Source: Bog-159 sp963707465
GTDB taxonomy: Bacteria > Acidobacteriota > Terriglobia > Bryobacterales > Bryobacteraceae
Reading direction: 5' to 3'
Assembly: GCA_963707465.1 (NCBI GenBank)
Contig: CAVPQK010000013.1
Span: 248,001 to 312,000 of the forward strand
DNA length: 64,000 bases
Shown: positions 44,000-51,023 of the stretch, piece after piece
Numbering within the stretch: position 1 is the first letter of the stretch
Layout: every line of letters begins with the position of its first letter
The notes under the pieces: generated by a model
Told to the model about the DNA's origin: nothing
Databases searched by the model: none
What the model saw: only the letters and a program-made list of their open reading frames with translations
Translations under genes and position numbers: made by a program

Positions 44000-45169
44000 G
44001 TGAAAATCAAACGAGCAGTTTTCAAAACCACTGTAGTAGGTCACCTGATCGCCGCGGCTGCCATGGCCCAGTCGCCAACCTATAAGGTCATCGATCTCGG
44101 CACGGTGGGCTTTAACGGGCAGCCGTTCGCCGTCACCAAAAACGGCCTGGTCGCCGGCGCGACGCAAACTGGCAACACATTGCAGGCCGTGATTTGGTAC
44201 AACGGCAAGACGATCGATCTGGGCACGCCCGGACTCACCGGTGGAAACAGCCAGGCGTTTAGCGTAAACGCCTGGGGACAGTCGGTGGGTGAAGCCCAAA
44301 CCGGCAGTCCGGACCCGCAAGGCGAGGACTTTTGCGGTTTCGCGGCACTGGGCCTGGCGTCTTCCGGCACGACCTGTCTTGCATTCGTGTGGCAAGACGG
44401 CGTCATGCATCCGCTTCCGACGCTGGGAGGCAACAACGGCGTGGCCAACCAGATCAACGGCGCGGGCCAAACCGTCGGGATGGCGGAGAAGGACACGCCG
44501 GACTCGACATGCCCATCCGGCGGCCCGCAACAGCTCGAGTTCAAGCCCGTGGCTTGGCAAAACGGAACTGTCCGGGAACTGCCCACGTATGCCGGCGACC
44601 CGGATGGCAACGCTCACGCCATCAACGATTCCGGCCAGGCTGCCGGTGGATCTGGCGTATGCGCCGCCTTCAACCCCATTTGGCTGACCAATCTCCAGCC
44701 TCTGCACGCACTGCTTTGGGAAAGCGGCAAAATCGTCGACCTCGGCAATCTGGGAGGGACGGGACACGGGGACGGCATCATGGCACTGAACCTCAACAAC
44801 CGCGGCCAGGTGATCGGGAGCTCAGACTTGCCGGGGGACGCCGCCTTCCATGCCTTTCTGTGGACGCACGACAACGGTATGCAGGATCTCGGGGCAGTCC
44901 AAGGAGACGTGGATAGCGCCGCCATCGGCATTAACGACATGGGACAGATCGTCGGCGTGTCGTTGGACGCCAGTTTCAACCCGCGCGCGTTTCTGCGGCA
45001 GGGTCAGGAATTGATCGACCTGAACACACTCGTCCCGGCCGGTTCTCCCTTGTATCTCGCCTCCGCATGTTCCATCAATACCGCGGGTGAGATCGTCGGC
45101 TTCGCATTCGACGACAGCGGTAACGTTCACGCGTACCTGGCGGTCCCGAACAGCACCAGCCATACCTAG
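44000..45169 (+). CDS. Exported HAF-repeat beta-propeller-like protein
   Basis: 389 aa from GTG 44000, with GGAGG at 43986-43990. A signal peptide ends near AAAAMAQS. The rest is built of repeats of about 45-65 residues with the pattern VIDLGTVG...AVTKNGLVAGATQTGN...VIWYNGKTIDLGT, recurring as AFVWQDGVMHPLPTLGGNNGVANQINGAGQ, LLWESGKIVDLGNLGG and FLWTHDNGMQDLGAVQG. These are HAF-type repeats (after the H-A-F residues) predicted to form a propeller. Exported function is unknown in the family. It is divergent from the kinase gene with 94 bp between. Confidence 0.85.
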   Translation: MKIKRAVFKTTVVGHLIAAAAMAQSPTYKVIDLGTVGFNGQPFAVTKNGLVAGATQTGNTLQAVIWYNGKTIDLGTPGLTGGNSQAFSVNAWGQSVGEAQTGSPDPQGEDFCGFAALGLASSGTTCLAFVWQDGVMHPLPTLGGNNGVANQINGAGQTVGMAEKDTPDSTCPSGGPQQLEFKPVAWQNGTVRELPTYAGDPDGNAHAINDSGQAAGGSGVCAAFNPIWLTNLQPLHALLWESGKIVDLGNLGGTGHGDGIMALNLNNRGQVIGSSDLPGDAAFHAFLWTHDNGMQDLGAVQGDVDSAAIGINDMGQIVGVSLDASFNPRAFLRQGQELIDLNTLVPAGSPLYLASACSINTAGEIVGFAFDDSGNVHAYLAVPNSTSHT

Positions 45170-45218
45170 GGCCTGGCTGTTTGTGGCGCGCGCATCGTCG
45201 GCGCCGCCATCCGCGCAA

Positions 45219-46403
45219 ATGACCGATCCGCAACTCGACCCGGCGTTTGCGTCATACTTGTCAATGCAGGAGATGTTGACTCAGTTCACTCGGGGAGCGC
45301 GTCGGTACGATCGGTTTCTTTCCCGCGCAGGCGAACAGTATGCGGGATCGCAGTTCGCCTTCGCAACCGCAGGCCAAAGGGTCTTGGTAACCGGAGCGGG
45401 CGGCTATATCGGGTCGGCCCTGGTCGACGCGATCGCCGCCTCCGGCCCCGCTAACCTCGTCCTGCTCGACGCCTCCGAGCACAACCTGTTTCAAGTCCAG
45501 CAGCGCCTTCAGGCGACGTATCCACAGGTGCCTCACGAAGCCATCCTGGGAAGCGTGACGGATACCGAATTGCTAAACAGCGTGTTCGCCCGCTCTCGCC
45601 CGGCCTTGGTGTATCACGCGGCGGCCCTAAAGCACGTTGCGCTCCTGGAATATAATCCACTGGCTGCAGTTCGCGATAATACGCTCGGCACATATACCCT
45701 GGCGCGGGCAGCGGTCCAGCACGGTGCCTCGTCGTTGGTTTTGGTATCCACGGACAAGGCGGTCGACCCGCACAGCATCATGGGCGCATCCAAGCGGATC
45801 GCGGAATTGACCATGGCCGCGCTCAGCAGCCCGCCATGCAGGATGAATGTTGTCCGGCTAGGCAACGTCATCGGATCGAGCGGCAGCGTCGTCCCGATTT
45901 TTCGGGAGCAGATCGCAAGGCGCGGACCAGTTACCGTCACCCATCCGGACGCGCGCCGGTATTTCATATCCCGGCATGATGCGGTCCAGGCGATCCTGGC
46001 CGGCGGCGTCGCGGAGTGCAGCGGGAAAATCCTGCTGCCGGAGCTGGGGGAGCCCGAGCGAATCGCCGATCTGGCAAGCTTCCTGATCGGGGCCATCGCG
46101 AATGGGTCCGGAAGTGAAATCGAAATCCGGTTCATCGGTCTGCGTCCCGGAGAGAAGATCGAAGAAGACTTGCTCTTCCAGACGGAAATCCGCGAAGGGT
46201 CCACCGACGGCCCGTTGCAAGTCATCAGGACGCCGAGTCCCGCGGCGGACGAACTGTCCCAGAGGATGGAACAATTTGCCTGTCACATCGCCAGTCGCGA
46301 TGTGATGGGACTGATGGAAACTATCTCCGCAATGGTTCCGGAGTACCGGCCAAGTTCCATCATCCTGGCTGCCACGGACAACTCCGGGAGTGTCTCCGGA
46401 TGA
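45219..46403 (+). CDS. CapD/FlaA1-like UDP-sugar 4,6-dehydratase (soluble short form)
   Basis: 394 aa from ATG 45219. Rossmann motif LVTGAGGYIGSALVD (58-70), then VYHAAALKHVALLEYNPLAAV, LVSTDKAVDPHSIMGASKRIAE (Met in place of the SDR Tyr, as in FlaA1/CapD) and VVRLGNVIGSSGSVVPIF. GLRPGEKIEEDLLF near the end is also diagnostic. It dehydrates a UDP-HexNAc to its 4-keto-6-deoxy form. The next two genes encode a hydrolysing 2-epimerase and a PLP aminotransferase, the set used for legionaminic-type or related di-amino sugars. An N-terminal extension of about 50 residues is unexplained. ATGA overlap follows. Confidence 0.88.
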   Translation: MTDPQLDPAFASYLSMQEMLTQFTRGARRYDRFLSRAGEQYAGSQFAFATAGQRVLVTGAGGYIGSALVDAIAASGPANLVLLDASEHNLFQVQQRLQATYPQVPHEAILGSVTDTELLNSVFARSRPALVYHAAALKHVALLEYNPLAAVRDNTLGTYTLARAAVQHGASSLVLVSTDKAVDPHSIMGASKRIAELTMAALSSPPCRMNVVRLGNVIGSSGSVVPIFREQIARRGPVTVTHPDARRYFISRHDAVQAILAGGVAECSGKILLPELGEPERIADLASFLIGAIANGSGSEIEIRFIGLRPGEKIEEDLLFQTEIREGSTDGPLQVIRTPSPAADELSQRMEQFACHIASRDVMGLMETISAMVPEYRPSSIILAATDNSGSVSG

Positions 46404-47578
46404 GGCGCAAGATCGCCGTCGTCACTTCCTCGCGCGCCGATTACTGCCATCTCTACTGGCCTCTGAAGGAAATGGCGTCACACCCGGACCTGGATCTGAA
46501 ACTGATCGCGCTCGGGTCCCATCTATCACCCGAATTCGGCTGCACGGCCGTAGAGATAGAAAACGACGGTTTCCCGCTGGAGGCGCGGATCGAATGCCTG
46601 CTGAGTTCCGATAGCGATGTCGGCATGGCGAAGACCATCGGGGTTGCCACCCTCGGCCTGGCCGACTGCCTGGGCCGGATGCGTCCCGACTTGCTGTTAC
46701 TCATAGCGGACCGTTACGAGATGCTGGCTCCGGCCACGGTGGCGACGGCGCTGCGCATCCCCATCGTGCACATCGAAGGCGGGGAGGTCAGCGAAGGCGC
46801 CATCGACGACGCCATTCGCAATGCACTGACCAAGCTGAGCCACGTTCACTTCACGTCCACGGAATTGGCGCGTCGCCGGGTGGTTGCGATGGGTGAGGAG
46901 GCGTGGCGCGTCCACCGCGCCGGCGCTCCTTCGCTCGACCACCTCCGCCGCAGCCGGCTGATGAGCCGCGAACAAGTTGAGGATCGCCTCGGCATTCATT
47001 TCACTCGAGCAACCGCCTTGGTTGGATTCCACCCGACGACCATAGCTCGCGATACCACGCGGGAAGCCGACGCCCTGTTCCAGGCGCTTGAGTCCGTGCC
47101 GGCGCAGCTTCTGTTCTGCTATCCGAATGCCGACGCCGGCAGCCGGGAGCTGATCGCGCGCACCAATGCCTTCATCCGCCGGATTGGAAGCGGCAGCGTG
47201 TTCGTCAATCTGGATCCGGTCCTTTTTTGGAGCCTGTTGCGATGCTGCGATTTATTGGTGGGAAACTCCAGCAGCGGGATCATGGAGGCGGCCTCGTTCG
47301 AGTTGCCGGTGGTCAACGTGGGGATCAGGCAACGCGGACGGGAGCGCGCGCCCAATGTACTCGACGCGGAGGCCAGCGCCGCCTCCATTCTGGATCGCGT
47401 GGGCGTCGCCACCAGCGAGGGTTTTCGCCAATCGCTTCGCGGAATGGAAAACCCCTATGGCGACGGGCACGCCGCGGAACGAATCGTCTCCGTCGTAGCG
47501 TCCATCCCGCTGGGCGAGGAACTCCTGACCAAGCGGGCGCCGGCCCTGGACGAAATTGCCGCCGGGCTGTCGAAATGA
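46400..47578 (+). CDS. UDP-N-acetylglucosamine 2-epimerase, hydrolysing (NeuC/LegG-like)
   Basis: 392 aa. N-terminal KIAVVTSSRADYCHLYWPLKEM is the NeuC-type start. LLLIADRYEMLAPATVATALRIPIVHIEGGEVSEGAIDDAIRNALTKLSHVHF and VGNSSSGIMEAASFELPVVNVGIRQRGRERAPNV complete the GT-B-like fold and UDP-binding loop. NeuC and LegG release ManNAc-type sugars from UDP-HexNAc derivatives for nonulosonic acid synthesis. ATGA overlaps with both neighbours. Confidence 0.9.
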   Translation: MRRKIAVVTSSRADYCHLYWPLKEMASHPDLDLKLIALGSHLSPEFGCTAVEIENDGFPLEARIECLLSSDSDVGMAKTIGVATLGLADCLGRMRPDLLLLIADRYEMLAPATVATALRIPIVHIEGGEVSEGAIDDAIRNALTKLSHVHFTSTELARRRVVAMGEEAWRVHRAGAPSLDHLRRSRLMSREQVEDRLGIHFTRATALVGFHPTTIARDTTREADALFQALESVPAQLLFCYPNADAGSRELIARTNAFIRRIGSGSVFVNLDPVLFWSLLRCCDLLVGNSSSGIMEAASFELPVVNVGIRQRGRERAPNVLDAEASAASILDRVGVATSEGFRQSLRGMENPYGDGHAAERIVSVVASIPLGEELLTKRAPALDEIAAGLSK

Positions 47579-48711
47579 GGATTCCGCTTTCGGCGCCGAA
47601 CATCGCCGAGGCCGATATCGAAGCCGTGGTGGCCGTGCTGCGCGGCCCCCGGCTGAGTCTCGGCCCGAAGCTGGAAGAATTCGAGGAATCGCTGGCCCAC
47701 TATGTCGGTGTGCCGTACGGCGTAGCGCTCTCTTCGGGCACGGCAGGATTGCACCTGGGACTGGCTGCTCTGGGAATCGGCGAGAACGATGAAGTGATTG
47801 TCCCGTCCTTCACTTTCATCGCCGCCGCCCACGCGGTTCTTTATCAACGGGCCAGGCCGGTATTCGCCGATATCGATCCGCGCACGCTCAACCTGACACC
47901 CGAGAGCATCGTGCGCGCCATCACGCCCCGGACTCGCGCCATCATCGCGGTACACACGTTCGGGCATCCCGCGGACCTCGATCCCATTCTCGATATCGCC
48001 GCCCGGCACGGGCTAAGGGTGATTGAGGACGCTTGCGAGGCGCTCGGCGCCGTGGATGGCGGACGGAAAGTCGGCGGGCTGGGCGACTTGGGAGTCTTCG
48101 GTTTCTACCCCAATAAGCCCATCACCACCGGCGAAGGCGGCATGGTGGTCACACGCGATCGCCACCTGGCGGAGACGATTCGCGCGCTGCGCAATCAGGG
48201 CAGGCGGCCGGCCGACGGCTGGCTGGACCACGGCCTGCTCGGCTTCAACTACCGCCTTTCCGACATCAACTGCGCTCTGGGCATCTCGCAAATGAAGCGG
48301 ATCGATAGCATTCTCGCGCAGCGTGAAATTCGGGCGGCCTGTTACCACGAACATCTGCGGACGGTTCCGGATCTGACCCTCCCGCTACTTCAGGCAGCGA
48401 ACGGGCGGGTATGCTGGTTCGTGTTCGTCGTCCGCCTGCCGGCGTGGTGCACCGCGAAGGACCGCGACGCAGTGGTTGCCTTCATGGCAGCGCGGGGCAT
48501 CGGTTGCGGGCGCTATTTCGCTCCGGTCCACCGGCAACCGCTCTACGCGCCATATGCCGATCGTGCCTGCGATTTGACCGTCACCGAGCAGGTGGCGCCC
48601 CGCGCCGTGGCGTTGCCGTTTTTCAATCGCATCACCGACGACGAAATCGCCGAGGTTTGCCTGACCCTGCGCGAGGCGCTGGAGACCGTTCACGGGCGGC
48701 GCAGAACATAG
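47575..48711 (+). CDS. DegT/DnrJ/EryC1-type PLP aminotransferase (LegC/PseC-like)
   Basis: 378 aa from ATG 47575 (ATGA overlap). IPLSAPNIAEADIEAVVAVLRG, SSGTAGLHLGLAALGIGENDEVIVPSFTFIA, IEDACEALGA and GFYPNKPITTGEGGMVVT with PLP-binding Lys181, then NYRLSDINCALGISQM. It transfers an amino group to a 4-keto sugar nucleotide, fitting the product of the dehydratase two genes upstream. No N-acetyltransferase gene lies next to it, and no NeuB-type synthase or CMP-sugar synthetase is in the window. It converges on the methyltransferase at 48690 with a 22-bp overlap. Confidence 0.92.
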   Translation: MRIPLSAPNIAEADIEAVVAVLRGPRLSLGPKLEEFEESLAHYVGVPYGVALSSGTAGLHLGLAALGIGENDEVIVPSFTFIAAAHAVLYQRARPVFADIDPRTLNLTPESIVRAITPRTRAIIAVHTFGHPADLDPILDIAARHGLRVIEDACEALGAVDGGRKVGGLGDLGVFGFYPNKPITTGEGGMVVTRDRHLAETIRALRNQGRRPADGWLDHGLLGFNYRLSDINCALGISQMKRIDSILAQREIRAACYHEHLRTVPDLTLPLLQAANGRVCWFVFVVRLPAWCTAKDRDAVVAFMAARGIGCGRYFAPVHRQPLYAPYADRACDLTVTEQVAPRAVALPFFNRITDDEIAEVCLTLREALETVHGRRRT

Positions 48712-49424
48712 AGCAAATTGCCCGCCCAACTCAATCGCCGGTGCTCGCCCGACCCATAGTCCACCACCAACCGTTTCTCGATCCTTAGACCGGCGGCCTG
48801 GGATAGGGCGATGAACTCCCGATGGGTAAAGACGCGCCCGGTCGTCGAGACGCGCCCGCCCCCGACATCCCACGTCACCCGGACATCGCCGTTGTGTTCG
48901 CCAGGCGATACCCAGTCCCGGAGGCAACGAGCAGCCGTCGCCATCGCGCCGTAGTGACGCGCGTTATAGCGGTGGTTCAGGTCGATGAAGACCCTGCCTC
49001 CCGCCGACACCAACCGCGCGCACTGGCGCAGCATTTCAACCCGGGCAGCGGCGGGCAGAATATGCCCGAGGACGTTCCAGAGACAAGTGACAACGTCGAA
49101 GCTGCCTTGCTGGGACTGAAGATTCTCGGCCCGCATGGCCCAGACCGTCGCCTCCACAGCACAGCGGCTCAGCATGACGCGGCTCGGTTCCAACAGAGTG
49201 ACATCCGCCAAGCCGGCGGCCTCGGCGATGCGCGCCGCGCGCGCGCCGTCCCCTGCGCCCACATCCAGCAGCGACCGGCTGCCGGGTGGAATTTCGGCCA
49301 CGATGCACCGCTCAATGGCGTCGAGGTACGCCTGGCGCTCTATGGCCAGCCTCGCGTAGACAGGTGCGATCCGATCGTAGGCGGCCACCGGATCCAGCAA
49401 CTCGCCGCCGGCAAATTCAGTCAT
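48690..49424 (-). CDS. Class I SAM-dependent methyltransferase
   Basis: 244 aa from ATG 49424, preceded by AGGA; a TTG at 49451 would add 9 residues. Motif I is LLDVGAGDGARAARIAE, then VTLLEPSRVML, FDVVTCLWNVLGHIL and LVSAGGRVFIDLNH. The core is a Methyltransf_11/25-type fold with an added C-terminal beta region. The substrate is unknown. It is divergent from the next methyltransferase (49541) and lies against the amino-sugar genes, so a sugar or nonulosonate target is possible. Confidence 0.85.
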   Translation of the reverse strand: MTEFAGGELLDPVAAYDRIAPVYARLAIERQAYLDAIERCIVAEIPPGSRSLLDVGAGDGARAARIAEAAGLADVTLLEPSRVMLSRCAVEATVWAMRAENLQSQQGSFDVVTCLWNVLGHILPAAARVEMLRQCARLVSAGGRVFIDLNHRYNARHYGAMATAARCLRDWVSPGEHNGDVRVTWDVGGGRVSTTGRVFTHREFIALSQAAGLRIEKRLVVDYGSGEHRRLSWAGNLLYVLRRP

Positions 49425-49540
49425 TGGAATTATCCTGAACGCGTCGAACAATGAACGCTTCCAGCACCCAGATCACCACTATAGGCCAGACCGTGTTCCC
49501 CGCGCCAAAACTTCCGGTTAGAATTTAATCTGGTTTCGAC

Positions 49541-50221
49541 ATGGAAAGCGACCATCGCGTATCTTCCCATTTGCGCCTGGATACGGCCGAGTACGACCGC
49601 ATCATCCGCACCTACATTCCGCACTATGACGAGAGCCGCGGAATGCAGCTCGATCTGCTGGCCGCCTCACAGATTCCGCCGGGTGCGCGGATCGTCGACT
49701 TGGGTGGTGGCACCGGCTCGCTCGCCGAAGCCATCCTGGAGCGGTTCTCGCAAGTGTCGGTTCTGGTGCGCGACATCGATCCTGGAATGCTCGCCGTGGC
49801 GCAAACCCGCCTGGCCCGCTTCGGGCATCGTGTTGAACTGGGGCTCGGCTCATTCGTGGATGCCTTACCGCCGGTGAACGCACTGCTCTCGGCCTTCGCC
49901 CTCCACCACATTTCGAGCCTGGAAGAAAAGACGGATGTGTACCGCCGGATCCGCGAGGCAATCCTGCCGGGTGGCGTGTTTTTGAACAACGATGCCGCGG
50001 CCGGCCCTTTCTGGCCGTTCCTGCGAGATGCGTGGGCCGCATTTATGGCCGGCCAGGGTTTTACCCTTGAGCAGGGCTATCGGAATCTGGACGATTGGGC
50101 TTCCGAAGATACGTATTTCTCCGTACACGAGGAACTTCAGGCCATGGCACGCGCGGGTTTCGAGCACCCGGAGTGCTTCTGGCGGCGCGGTCCGGTCGCC
50201 ATTCTCGGAGCACGGGTTTAG
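49541..50221 (+). CDS. Class I SAM-dependent methyltransferase
   Basis: 226 aa. Motif I IVDLGGGTGSLAEAILERF, VLVRDIDPGMLAVAQTRL, LLSAFALHHISSLEEKTDVYRRI and ILPGGVFLNNDAA are the usual class I blocks. The short C-terminal part (FWRRGPVAILGAR) resembles methyltransferases encoded near polysaccharide or amino-sugar genes. It is not clearly related to its divergent neighbour beyond the shared fold. Substrate unknown. Confidence 0.87.
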   Translation: MESDHRVSSHLRLDTAEYDRIIRTYIPHYDESRGMQLDLLAASQIPPGARIVDLGGGTGSLAEAILERFSQVSVLVRDIDPGMLAVAQTRLARFGHRVELGLGSFVDALPPVNALLSAFALHHISSLEEKTDVYRRIREAILPGGVFLNNDAAAGPFWPFLRDAWAAFMAGQGFTLEQGYRNLDDWASEDTYFSVHEELQAMARAGFEHPECFWRRGPVAILGARV

Positions 50222-50244
50222 CGCGTGATGAACTCTGCGCCACT

Positions 50245-50901
50245 TTACTCGTGCCGTATCGCGATCATCGGATCGGCCGGCTTCATGCCGAACAGGAACG
50301 ACTCCACGGCCTTCGACGCCACCAGCGCCGTGGGCACGCTGATCGCCAGCCCGATGGCCGCGAGCGCAAACACTTCGCCTAGCACCATCCAGACCACGCG
50401 CCCGCGTTGCGCTCCGAGCGCCATCCGGATCCCGATCTCGCCAGTCCGGCGGGCAACGTTGTAGGACAGCGTGCCATAGAGTCCCACGCAGGCGATCGCT
50501 AGCGCGAGGATCGCAAACGCGGTCGACAGACGGGCAAACAGGATCTCCTGGTTGATATCCTGGTCGATCCACGCGCTTTGGCTTTTCACCTCGGCGAGCG
50601 GCAGGCGCGGGTCCGCCCGCTGCACCATATCGCGCACGGCATGGACGTATCCGAGCGGGTTCCCTACGGTCCGCAACTCGTACGCCATCCCTCGCACAGG
50701 TCCCCAGCCATCCTGCGCGAATGGCAGAAAGACGGTCGGCGGCGCGGTTCCCTTCAGGTCGCCATAGAGCGCATTCGCGGAAACCCCCACGATCTGGATG
50801 TCGCATTTTGTGCACCCATGCCCCAAAGCCAGGTGCTGGCCCAGCGGACTTCGATCGCCGAAACCTCTCTTAGCAAACGCCTCGTTCACCACCGCCACCA
50901 T
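50245..50901 (-). pseudogene. ADOP permease remnant (C-terminal quarter)
   Basis: 218 codons. They match only the end of an ADOP permease: VAVVNEAFAKRGFG of the second periplasmic domain, IVGVSANALYGDL, then the last FtsX helices (ARRTGEIGIRMALGAQRGRVVWMVLGEVF) and an end at IAIRHE. The first 600 or so residues are absent and an in-frame TGA lies about 12 codons upstream of the ATG. The terminal PARRA...RALR segment is also missing, so the 3' end is cut too. Directly upstream is a PadR-like operator, so the remnant looks like a deletion product of a padR-permease operon. Confidence 0.85.
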
Positions 50902-50935
50902 CGGGGATCCAAGCGAGCTCTTTGGGCTTCATGGT

Positions 50936-50971
50936 GTAGTCATTCTACATCTTTTTGTGTAGAATGCCTAC
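50936..50971. promoter_or_regulatory. Orphan PadR-like operator upstream of the permease remnant
   Basis: GTAGTCATTCTACA (50936-50949) and TGTAGAATGCCTAC (50958-50971) form 14-nt inverted arms with one mismatch around an 8-nt spacer. On the minus strand the dyad ends 3 bp before an ATG (50932) that opens MKPKELAWIP, resembling a PadR start, before the frame is lost. The placement mirrors the operator at the intact padR gene at 34627. Confidence 0.5.
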
Positions 50972-50976
50972 GCAAT

Positions 50977-51018
50977 TGTGGGGCAGGCTCTCAGCCTGCG
51001 GCGGCCTCTCAGGCCGCC
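50977..51018. repeat. Two-hairpin palindromic repeat, copy A
   Basis: A 42-bp unit of two adjacent short palindromes: GCAGGCT-CTC-AGCCTGC, then GGCGGCCT-CTC-AGGCCGCC. It is identical to the copy at 56321-56362. It lies between the permease remnant and the 3' end of the next ADOP gene, 6 bp from that stop. Confidence 0.85.
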
Positions 51019-51023
51019 GGTCA

